From positions 1 to 18,383 of the forward strand of contig JAGHBG010000129.1 of assembly GCA_021161105.1 (NCBI GenBank): 18,383 nt of DNA, given 5' to 3'. This stretch comes from Thermotogaceae bacterium. Its GTDB lineage: Bacteria; Thermotogota; Thermotogae; Thermotogales; Thermotogaceae. Shown here one piece after another: positions 1 to 6,566 of the stretch (position 1 is the stretch's first letter; every line of letters starts with the position of its first letter). A program made the position numbers and the translations under genes. The notes beneath the pieces were generated by a model. It searched no databases. It saw only the letters and a program-made list of their open reading frames with translations, and was not told the DNA's origin.

Positions 1-482
1 CAGCAATTCCTATTCTAAGATTCAAATTTTTAAAGAAGAATACTAAACCTGTCTCTATTTCAATTCCATTGGTTTTATAAGAAAGAGGTTGGGCCAGCAA
101 AAATCTTACAAAAACATTTCGAATTCTCAGTTTTATAGGAAATCCTGAATACATCATTCCCCATATAATTCCTGCCCCTATTTCTACATCAATTTTTCCG
201 TGAACAGTTATATCTTTTTTCTCTGCAACATTTCCATATTTAACTCTTAGGGTGGCGTTCCCTGGCTTTGTTGCTATTACATTGCCGTCTTTTACTTCTA
301 TAGAATCTCCTACAACAGTTATCTCTGCCTCATTCGGATTAATGTCATGCCAAACTTTTCCAATGAGAGCCTTTATTTTTATGGGAACCTTCGAACCCTC
401 CATTATTGTTCCTGGGATATCCACTTTCAAGAAATCAACTTTTACATTTGCGTTATGTGGTGGCTGAACTGGAGCAACTCTC

Positions 483-494
483 TTTTTTTTTTTT
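483..494 (-). repeat. A12 homopolymer run at a reading-frame switch
   Basis: Twelve A on the minus strand (T on plus) encode four AAA Lys codons after CEGV. In the upstream frame translation stops 11 codons later at TAA 455-453. With 11 A (or 14) the frame becomes KKKKRVAPVQPP and stays open for the rest of the window. The upstream continuation of that second frame meets a TAA shortly before the run, so the switch must lie close to the run. Such runs favour transcriptional slippage and replication indels, and also sequencing error. Confidence 0.85.
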
Positions 495-842
495 AACGCC
501 TTCACATACAAGCTTATCAGCTCCAAGTTTTATAACTGTAAGAGCAGAATCAAGATCGATCTTTCCCGCTGTGTATTTGTTTATCGCTTCTTTTATATCT
601 TTCAAAGCTGGACCGCTACATTTCTTTCCATCAAGCAGAGCTTTAATGTTCTTATATGAAGCTTCGCTTATTTCTCCATTATCAAATGTTTTTAGAACTT
701 CCATCCTTAATTTTTCCATCTTTCCAGCAATGTTCGATACTACTTTTATATCTCCCTTTCCTTTCATAACGGGATGCTGCTGGTCTTGTGAGAGTTTTGA
801 TACCTGCTCTTTTACATATTCATATAGCTCTCCTGATTCTAT

Positions 843-845
843 TCA
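843..845 (-). other. In-frame TGA no. 2, inside an EF-hand-like loop
   Basis: Minus-strand TGA directly after DKDKDG and before IESGELYEYV. It takes position 7 of an otherwise canonical EF-hand loop: Asp at 1, 3 and 5, Gly at 6, Ile at 8, Glu at 12. Position 7 is variable in EF-hands and often aromatic, so Trp (TGG to TGA) is the obvious ancestral residue. The frame before and after is the same. Confidence 0.9.
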
Positions 846-1238
846 GCCGTCTTTGTCCTTATCAGCTCCTCCTTGAATGGCTTTTACAAGAGAGACTGTA
901 AAGAGCCCTCCACTTCCATCTGGCATCTCTCTTGATATTTCGTTTCCTGAACTTGATGTTATTATCACCTGATCTCCCTGCGCATGTAAAGCTTCTTTTT
1001 GTATCCTTACAGCTCTTAATGGCCTGCCCTTTACCATGGCTCCTGAGTAGCATGCATCTATGAGCCAGACTATTTTTCTGTTTCTTTCTATGTACCGCTC
1101 AAGTCTTTCAAATGGAATCCATGTGTAGGAGTCTTCCGGATCGGCATCAGCTGGGATGAAGTAAAACTTTCCGTCTTTACTTATTCCGTGACCTGCATAG
1201 TAAAAGATCAATGTGTCGCTCTCTGATGAACTTTTTAC

Positions 1239-1241
1239 TCA
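1239..1241 (-). other. In-frame TGA no. 1 in the caspase gene
   Basis: Minus-strand codon TGA between EFIREFRK and VKSSSESDTLIFYYAGHG, 17 codons before the catalytic His. Reading frames on both sides are identical (1484 and 1211 differ by 273, a multiple of three), so this is a nonsense codon rather than a frameshift. Trp is chemically plausible at this helix position. A fragment could restart at TTG 1211-1209, but it would lack the signal peptide. Confidence 0.9.
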
Positions 1242-1488
1242 TTTTCTGAATTCCCTTATAAATTCATCAGTTGTAGGGTTTTGAAGGAGCACTATTTGTG
1301 AGTCAGGGATTTTTGACAGAGCATTTTTCAGGTTAAGAGCGTCTTTTTCAGCAAGGGGAAGAGGCAGGATTGAGGCGTCGTCATAGGAAGATTCGTATAT
1401 AATGAGAGCTTTTATAGTTGAAAAGCCTACGAATGCAAACATGAAAACTCCAAAAAGGGTTATAAGAGCAATCAGCTTTCTCATAAAT

Positions 1489-1499
1489 GATCACCCCTT
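1489..1499 (-). promoter_or_regulatory. Ribosome binding site of the caspase gene
   Basis: Minus-strand AAGGGGTGATC lies upstream of ATG 1484 and matches the extended anti-SD complement AAGGAGGTGATC except for one missing base. The GGGG core is 9 bases from the start codon. It supports the chosen start and shows that the initiation region of this interrupted gene has not decayed. Confidence 0.6.
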
Positions 1500-1511
1500 G
1501 AAGATGATTGC

Positions 1512-1541
1512 TTACAACCCTTGCCAAATATTGCATAGAAT
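1512..1541 (+). promoter_or_regulatory. Possible promoter for the glmM-led gene run
   Basis: TTACAA (1512-1517) and TAGAAT (1536-1541, five of six matches to TATAAT) are separated by 18 bases. Transcription would start near 1548, about 70 bases before glmM, and would overlap the divergent caspase promoter region. The -35 match is weak, so this is only a candidate; no other hexamer pair in the 133-base intergenic region looks better. Confidence 0.3.
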
Positions 1542-1555
1542 CTTTGCTGCTCTTA

Positions 1556-1564
1556 ATTATATCA
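1556..1564 (-). promoter_or_regulatory. Extended -10 promoter element for the caspase gene
   Basis: The minus strand reads TGATATAAT, a perfect TGn plus TATAAT extended -10 hexamer. No good TTGACA sits 16-18 bases upstream, as is common for extended -10 promoters. Transcription would start near 1549, giving a leader of about 65 bases before ATG 1484. Assignment is by consensus only. Confidence 0.5.
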
Positions 1565-1617
1565 CCTAAGACGAAGGATTTTATATGTTAAAATTGAAGC
1601 AAAAGGAGGGATCATGC

Positions 1618-2931
1618 ATGGAGCTCTTTGGGACAGATGGAGTTAGGGGTGTTGTAAACGAGTTTCTAACCCCGCAGCTTGCCTTTAAATTAGGAAACGC
1701 TGTGGGGAGAGTTTATGAAGAAGAAGCAGTCCTTGTTGCAAAGGATACAAGAAAAACGGGAGACATGCTTGAATCAGCTTTAGCTGCAGGCCTTGCTTCT
1801 GCTGGTAAGGATGTGAAGTTGTGCGGTGTTCTCCCAACTCCAGCTCTTGCCTTGTTATCAAATAGAATGAAAACACTGGGAATAGTTATATCAGCTTCTC
1901 ACAACCCTCCTGAGTTCAACGGGATAAAAGTGATTATGAACGGGTACAAGCTTTCTGACGAGCTTGAAAGAAAGATAGAAGGACTTTTTGAAAAGGAAGA
2001 GCTTGTTTCTTACAAGAATGTAGGAAGAGTACAGCGTTTTGATAAGGCGTTCGATATTTATACAGGGGAAATTTTGAGTATGTTCAGCGATCTTGATTTA
2101 AAAGGTTTTAAGGTGGATGTTGATGTTGCAAACGGTGCAGCTTACAGGACCACTCCCTATGTTCTTGAAAAGCTTGGAGCTGATTTAGAAGTGCATTTTA
2201 ATGAACCTGATGGGATAAATATAAATCATGAATGCGGTTCAACGAATATAGATGTTCTTTCCTCAAGAAAGAGGGAAGGGGTAATAGGCATTGCCCATGA
2301 TGGAGATGCCGATAGATGTTTATTTGTAGATGAAGATGGAAATGAAGTTAACGGTGACAAAGTGATAGGGATCATGGCGCTTTCTATGCTTGAGGAGGCG
2401 AGGTTGAGGAAAAAGACGGTTGTGGGGACTATTCTTACGAACCTTGGCCTTGAACAATTTTTAAAAAAGCACGGCATAGAGCTTTTAAGAGCGAAAGTTG
2501 GAGATAAGTATGTTCTCGAAAAGATGAAGAGTAGCGGTTCTGTTCTTGGAGGAGAGAGATCGGGCCATATAATATTCCTTGATAGGTCAACAACTGGTGA
2601 TGGCTTGATAACAGCACTTGAACTTTTAAGGGCTGTTAGAAGAGCAAAAAAGACTTTGAAGGAACTTCACACACCTATAGCTGATTATCCTCAAGTCATG
2701 ATAAATGTGAAGGTAAGCGATAAAAGTGTTACGGAAAGCAGCAAAGTAAAGAAAGTCATTGAGAACTTGGATTTGGAGAATTACAGGGTGGTTGTAAGAC
2801 CTTCCGGTACGGAACCAGTCATAAGGGTAATGGTAGAAGGGGAAGATATGAATCAGGCGTATAAAATAGCAGAGGATATAGCCGAGGTGGTGAAGGAAAT
2901 TGACACTGAAAGAAATCCTAAGCTCTTATAA
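1618..2931 (+). CDS. glmM: Phosphoglucosamine mutase GlmM
   Basis: Cytoplasmic enzyme converting glucosamine-6-phosphate to glucosamine-1-phosphate, the step before UDP-GlcNAc for peptidoglycan. The 437-residue protein opens with MELFGTDGVRG and carries the family landmarks in order: phosphoserine loop ISASHNPP (residues 91-98, active Ser94), Mg-binding DGDADR (228-233), sugar-binding GGERSGH (311-317) and the phosphate-binding RPSGTEP near 394-400. Length is typical of GlmM (about 445). ATG 1618 is chosen over an in-frame ATG at 1585 because AAAGGAGGG lies about 7 bases before 1618 and the protein family starts at MELFGTDG or similar. It is the first gene of the plus-strand run and overlaps rsmG by 32 bases. 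Phosphomannomutase is the alternative call, but the loop sequences and start favour GlmM. Confidence 0.95.
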   Translation: MELFGTDGVRGVVNEFLTPQLAFKLGNAVGRVYEEEAVLVAKDTRKTGDMLESALAAGLASAGKDVKLCGVLPTPALALLSNRMKTLGIVISASHNPPEFNGIKVIMNGYKLSDELERKIEGLFEKEELVSYKNVGRVQRFDKAFDIYTGEILSMFSDLDLKGFKVDVDVANGAAYRTTPYVLEKLGADLEVHFNEPDGININHECGSTNIDVLSSRKREGVIGIAHDGDADRCLFVDEDGNEVNGDKVIGIMALSMLEEARLRKKTVVGTILTNLGLEQFLKKHGIELLRAKVGDKYVLEKMKSSGSVLGGERSGHIIFLDRSTTGDGLITALELLRAVRRAKKTLKELHTPIADYPQVMINVKVSDKSVTESSKVKKVIENLDLENYRVVVRPSGTEPVIRVMVEGEDMNQAYKIAEDIAEVVKEIDTERNPKLL

Positions 2932-3583
2932 AATAGATGTAGAAGATGATGAAATAGAAATTTATGAGCGTTATGTGGAATTTCTTTTAAATTCTCCCAT
3001 TAACCTTACATCTTTTGAAAAAGATGAAGTTTACCATAAGGTTGTAGCAGATACTTTAATTCCTCTTAAAGAATTTCCTGTTTTTTATAAATTTGCAGAC
3101 GTTGGAACCGGTGGAGGGATACCGGGAGTGATTGTGTCTATCAGATTTGATGCAGAAGGGACATTAATTGATTCTACAAAGAAGAAGATAAATATTTTAA
3201 AGGAGTTTGTTGATAGGGAAAAGCTTCCGTTAAAACTTGTTTGGTCAAGAGCAGAAAAGCTTGCTCATGAAAGCGAATACAGGGGGAAATTCCTTTACGT
3301 TTTTTCAAGGGCTGTTGCAGAAATGCCTGCGGTTTTGGAGCTTACAGCTCCCTTTTCTCAGATTGGAGGGTATGTTCTTTTGTATAAAGGAAAGGATTGG
3401 AAAGAGGAGCTTGACAGGTCCTGGAAAGCTATGGAGATCCTGGGTCTTGACCTCGGTGATGTGATTGAGTACGAACTTAAGACAGGTGAAAAGAGAGCTT
3501 TTATTATTTTGGAGAAGATAGAAAACACACCGAGAAGGTATCCAAGAAAATATAATCAGATAAAAAAGAGGCCCCTGGGGTGA
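2900..3583 (+). CDS. rsmG: 16S rRNA (guanine-527-N7)-methyltransferase RsmG
   Basis: Rossmann-fold SAM-dependent methyltransferase (GidB) that forms m7G527 in 16S rRNA of the small subunit. The 227-residue protein has the family's NLTS motif (35-38), SAM-binding DVGTGGGIPG (67-76), an acidic residue ending the next strand in LIDSTKKK (Asp91), the SRAVAEMP segment, and a basic C-terminus PRKYNQIKKRPLG typical of RsmG. The start is TTG 2900 with GAAGGA a few bases upstream, inside the end of glmM; a nearby start cannot be excluded. The stop TGA lies in the ribosome binding site of the next gene. In many bacteria rsmG sits with gidA or parAB; here it lies with glmM and another rRNA methyltransferase, rsmI, two genes on. 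Confidence 0.93.
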   Translation: MTLKEILSSYKIDVEDDEIEIYERYVEFLLNSPINLTSFEKDEVYHKVVADTLIPLKEFPVFYKFADVGTGGGIPGVIVSIRFDAEGTLIDSTKKKINILKEFVDREKLPLKLVWSRAEKLAHESEYRGKFLYVFSRAVAEMPAVLELTAPFSQIGGYVLLYKGKDWKEELDRSWKAMEILGLDLGDVIEYELKTGEKRAFIILEKIENTPRRYPRKYNQIKKRPLG

Positions 3584-3589
3584 ATTTCT

Positions 3590-4342
3590 ATGTACTATGT
3601 TGAGACCTGGAATATACCAGGAGATTTGAATATGGCTATTGATGTTGCAATGGGAGAAATATCTTATAAATTAAACAGCCCCATTTTAAGAATTTATACA
3701 TGGGAAAAGCCGACATTGTCTTTGGGTAGAAATCAGAAAATAAGTGATGTGGATTTTAACAGTTTAAAAAAATACGATATAAGTTGTGTCAGGCGACCAA
3801 GTGGTGGTAGAGCTGTCCTTCATTGGGATGAGATAACATATGCTGTGGTTTTTCCAGAAGGAGCGGAAGAATTTTCTATGGGAGTTTTAAAGCTTTATAA
3901 CAAAATTTCTGATATTTTAAAAGAGGCTTTTGAGAATCTAGGATATGGAGTGGTTAAAAGTAACGGTAGAGGTTCGTTAAAAAACCCTTCTTGTTTTTCT
4001 TCAAGTGCTAAGTACGAACTTTTTATTGATGGTAAAAAGTTTGTAGGAAGTGCGCAAGCCAGATTTAAGAAATTTGTTTTGCAGCATGGAAGTATTATGC
4101 TCATACCGCATTGGGAGATTTTGAATAAGATTTTAAAGACAAAGGTTAATGTGGATCACAAAAAACTTGCAACAGGTCTTTTCGAGGTTAAAAAAGTACC
4201 TGTTAGGGATATTATTGAAAGGGTAAAAGAGAGCTTTTCAAAAAGATATGGACTCGTTCAATACAATTTTTATAAGACGCTGGCTATGATCAGGCAGGCA
4301 GAGAAGAACAGGGGGAGTTATTCTTGTCAAAATTGTATTTAG
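3590..4342 (+). CDS. LipM/LplA-family lipoyl or octanoyl transferase
   Basis: Member of the biotin/lipoate A/B protein ligase fold, which attaches octanoate or lipoate to Lys of carrier proteins such as GcvH. The 250-residue protein shows TLSLGRNQ, the acyl-binding RRPSGGRAVLHWDEITY (68-84), and DGKKFVGSAQARF with LQHGSIML downstream. Cys135 in PSCFSSSAKYEL matches the position of the active cysteine of LipM-type octanoyltransferases, and Lys154 is absent as a ligase-type Lys (the motif is GSAQ); this leans towards octanoyltransferase over ATP-using LplA. I infer this; the substrate is not shown. ATG 3590 has GGGGTGA at 3577-3583, which contains the rsmG stop. The 3' end overlaps rsmI by 19 bases. 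No lipoylated protein is encoded in the window. Confidence 0.8.
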   Translation: MYYVETWNIPGDLNMAIDVAMGEISYKLNSPILRIYTWEKPTLSLGRNQKISDVDFNSLKKYDISCVRRPSGGRAVLHWDEITYAVVFPEGAEEFSMGVLKLYNKISDILKEAFENLGYGVVKSNGRGSLKNPSCFSSSAKYELFIDGKKFVGSAQARFKKFVLQHGSIMLIPHWEILNKILKTKVNVDHKKLATGLFEVKKVPVRDIIERVKESFSKRYGLVQYNFYKTLAMIRQAEKNRGSYSCQNCI

Positions 4343-5001
4343 TTGCAACTCCCATAGGAAACCTTGAAGATGTAACTCTCAGGGCTATTAAAGTTTTAAG
4401 ATCTGCTGATCTTTTAATAGTTGAAGATAAAAGAAGAACAGTGATACTCCTTAATAAATATAATATTGGAAAAAAAAAGATGGTATCTATAGCCGAAAGA
4501 TCTCCAGAAAAGAAAATAGACAAAATAATGGAGATGATTATACAAACAGAAATTTCGTGCCTTTTGAGTGATGCGGGAATGCCAGTGATTTCTGATCCAG
4601 GTAGGGTTATAGTGGAAAGATGCTGGAAAGAGGGAGTGGAGATTGATGTTGTTCCAGGGCCAAGTGCTGTAATTTCTGCAATAGCTGCAAGTGGATTTCA
4701 AGGAAGCAAATTTTCATTTCTTGGTTTTCTTCCTCGAGGAAAGAAGAGAAGAAGACTTTTGAAAGACAAGCTTTTATGGTCGGAAGAAACTATTGTTTTT
4801 TTCGAATCACCAAATAGACTTTTAGAAACCCTTAGAGATATATTAGATATAGTGGGAGATATAGAAATCTTTGTTGCAAGGGAAATGACGAAGATCCATC
4901 AGGAATTTTTTAAAGGAAAAGTGAGTGAGGTTATGGAACATTATAGTGAGGGGGTAAAAGGTGAGATAACGGTAGTTATAGAGAAGAAAAGGGAAGGGTG
5001 A
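4324..5001 (+). CDS. rsmI: 16S rRNA (cytidine-1402-2'-O)-methyltransferase RsmI
   Basis: Tetrapyrrole-methylase-fold SAM enzyme that 2'-O-methylates C1402 in the ribosomal decoding centre. The 225-residue protein starts SKLYLVATPIGNLEDVTLRA, then has LIVEDKRRT, LLSDAGMPVISDPG, the PGPSAV turn (VVPGPSAVISAIAASG), GFLPRGKKRR and FFESPNRL, all characteristic of RsmI. It is shorter than the E. coli protein (286) and lacks most of the C-terminal extension. The start is TTG 4324 with GGGGGAG at 4311-4317; it overlaps the previous gene by 19 bases. The tandem TGA TAG end feeds directly into the next gene's initiation site. The second rRNA methyltransferase in this run after rsmG. Confidence 0.95.
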   Translation: MSKLYLVATPIGNLEDVTLRAIKVLRSADLLIVEDKRRTVILLNKYNIGKKKMVSIAERSPEKKIDKIMEMIIQTEISCLLSDAGMPVISDPGRVIVERCWKEGVEIDVVPGPSAVISAIAASGFQGSKFSFLGFLPRGKKRRRLLKDKLLWSEETIVFFESPNRLLETLRDILDIVGDIEIFVAREMTKIHQEFFKGKVSEVMEHYSEGVKGEITVVIEKKREG

Positions 5002-5007
5002 TAGAGG

Positions 5008-6537
5008 TTGAAGAAACCTATGATCTTTCTTTTTCTGATTTTAGCAGTTTTTTCATTCTCGATTTTTATAAAGACAAATGAAAGTAAGGTCGAAGTTTAT
5101 ATAGATAACACTCTCAGATATACTTTAGAGGGTACGGGACTTCTTTTAGATGGAAAAGGTAAGGCAGACGTTAAGTTATCTCTTCCGGGTTACTGGCCAG
5201 TTGATTATGAATTGAAAGATGTGGATTTGTCATCTACCCGGGTAGTTGAAGTAAACTTTTATCCGGTAACTGAAGCAACGATAACAGGCATTTCCACTTC
5301 TTCCGAGATATATATTTTAAATGGTAATGTAGAGATTTTCGTAGGTAAAGCTCCTTACCGAGGAATTGTACCCTTAGGAAAGCATATTTTTAAAGTTATA
5401 ACTCCTGATGGTTTTGAATATACGTTGGAAAGAAATATTACAACGGAAACTCAAACAGTTAATCTTTTTAAATCTCTGTCGATAGATTTAGTAATTGATT
5501 CCACTCCGAAGGCTTCTTTATATGTTGATGGAATCTATAAAGGGATAACCCCTGCAATGGTTACGTTGAACTTTAAAAGACACAAGTTTGAGTTTTATAA
5601 CAAAGGTTTTTTGGTGGGAAGCTGTAGTTTGGAAATTATGGATGAAAAGCTAAAGATTCTGGATAGGGATGTTGTTGGAATTGTGAAAGATAAAAACAGG
5701 TTGTATTTTAGATTACGCAAAGTGGTAAAAACTGTAATATCAAGTTTCCCTGAAGGTGCATTTTTTGAATTAGAAGGCAAGGTATATAAAACTCCTGAGA
5801 TTTTGGATTTGATAGAAGCTACGAATGTTATCGAAGCTTTTATGCCAGGATACAAAGGAAGAGAATTGATCTTCAATCCTGTTGTTAAGCCTTATGTAAG
5901 GATAGATTTAGAACCTGATCAAAAAGATATATGTATAAATTCTAAGGGGGAATTGTTTGTTAATGGAGAATATAAGGGAACCGGTCCCACGGTTGTTAAC
6001 CTTAAGCGTGGAATTTATGTACTGGGAGTAGTAAGAGGAGAAGATCAGTGGCTCTCTCTTGTTGACGTTTCAACCAATACAGAGTTAGATTTGAATGACA
6101 GCAATGGAACCCTTGTTATTGGTGATGTAGGTACTGTTAAATTAAATGAAAGTTTAATACTTACTCCAGCTATCCTCAATCTTTCTCCGGGAAATTATGA
6201 GATAACGAAAATCTCGAAAGATGGTAGTTCCATCACAGAGACTTTGACAATAAAAAGAGGAAAATTAACATATTATCCAGAAGATTCTGCTCTTATTTTT
6301 TTAGAAACGCTACCTCCGGGAATACAGGTGAACTTGAATGGTAGATATTACACAACACCTCTTGTTTTAATTCCAGTAGATCCCGGTGAGGTTAATTTAA
6401 GGTTTCAGTACAAGTGTGCATCTTTGGAGAAAAAGATAAAGGTTGAAAAAGGTAAAATAAACTTTTTGAAAATAGCTTTTAATATAAGTTTTAATGAGAA
6501 AAATGCAGTATGTCCAATTCTGATCGAGGAGAGATAG
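5008..6537 (+). CDS. Exported protein with about seven tandem PEGA-like repeats
   Basis: Residues 1-20 form a hydrophobic signal or anchor (MKKPMIFLFLILAVFSFSIF); the rest should be outside the cytoplasmic membrane. The mature part is almost wholly beta-strand repeats of about 60-80 residues, at roughly 26-90, 91-156, 157-240, 241-300, 301-362, 363-424 and 425-492. The clearest PEGA unit is at 160-200: VIDSTPKASLYVDGIYKGITP, with the typical small-residue, variable, Asp-Gly, Lys-Gly, Thr-Pro spacing. Others include SSFPEGAFFELEGKVYKTP and LPPGIQVNLNGRYYTTP. There is no enzymatic domain. PEGA domains occur in envelope and surface proteins of many bacteria; a structural or stalk role is my inference. 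TTG 5008 follows GGGTGATAG; ATG 5020 is an alternative but would drop the two Lys of the signal peptide. The Omp-alpha-like gene begins 29 bases downstream. Confidence 0.75.
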   Translation: MKKPMIFLFLILAVFSFSIFIKTNESKVEVYIDNTLRYTLEGTGLLLDGKGKADVKLSLPGYWPVDYELKDVDLSSTRVVEVNFYPVTEATITGISTSSEIYILNGNVEIFVGKAPYRGIVPLGKHIFKVITPDGFEYTLERNITTETQTVNLFKSLSIDLVIDSTPKASLYVDGIYKGITPAMVTLNFKRHKFEFYNKGFLVGSCSLEIMDEKLKILDRDVVGIVKDKNRLYFRLRKVVKTVISSFPEGAFFELEGKVYKTPEILDLIEATNVIEAFMPGYKGRELIFNPVVKPYVRIDLEPDQKDICINSKGELFVNGEYKGTGPTVVNLKRGIYVLGVVRGEDQWLSLVDVSTNTELDLNDSNGTLVIGDVGTVKLNESLILTPAILNLSPGNYEITKISKDGSSITETLTIKRGKLTYYPEDSALIFLETLPPGIQVNLNGRYYTTPLVLIPVDPGEVNLRFQYKCASLEKKIKVEKGKINFLKIAFNISFNEKNAVCPILIEER

Positions 6538-6566
6538 GTTTCTATGAAAGAACGGAGGTGGGTTAG

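Larger units (their letters stand above)
1..1484 (-). pseudogene. Exported caspase-family (C14) protein, interrupted by two in-frame TGA codons and a frame change; 3' end beyond window
   Basis: Read on the minus strand from ATG 1484. Codons 1-25 are a hydrophobic signal peptide beginning MRKLIALITLFGVF. The C14 peptidase domain follows: catalytic His99 in FYYAGHG and Cys145 in LIDACYSG, counting each TGA as one codon. After FTVSLVKAIQGG comes an EF-hand-like loop DKDKDG-TGA-IESGEL, then a helical segment to about codon 334 that I do not recognise. In-frame TGA codons lie at 1241-1239 (codon 82, after EFIREFRK) and 845-843 (codon 214). At an A12 run (494-483) the frame must change: the shifted frame then stays open to the edge of the window, first as an Ig-like (Big-type) domain with IATKPGNATLRVKYG, then as alternating beta-rich sequence resembling an outer-membrane barrel. 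No TAA or TAG occurs along this path. Trp fits both TGA sites, so two TGG-to-TGA changes are the simplest history. Other Trp codons in the gene are TGG. It is called a pseudogene because neighbouring genes use TGA as stop; recoding or sequence error remain possible. Confidence 0.72.

Noticed and set aside
252..876. Plus-strand open frames at 252-467 and 406-876
   Set aside because: They are antisense to the caspase gene, have no ribosome binding site and no recognisable domain.
843..1241. TGA read as Trp by a changed genetic code (code 4)
   Set aside because: At least seven other genes in the window stop at TGA exactly where the family ends, and Trp elsewhere in the caspase gene is TGG.
843..1241. 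TGA as selenocysteine
   Set aside because: Neither site is a redox or known Sec position, and the sequence after the first TGA shows only a weak dyad, not a SECIS-like hairpin; the second was not seen to form one either.
1585..1617. Upstream ATG 1585 as the glmM start
   Set aside because: It lacks a ribosome binding site, the added residues are not part of the GlmM fold, and AAAGGAGGG is placed for ATG 1618.
3237..3464. Plus-strand open frame at 3237-3464 and similar short antisense frames inside other genes
   Set aside because: They overlap well-identified genes in other frames and have no family signatures or ribosome binding sites.
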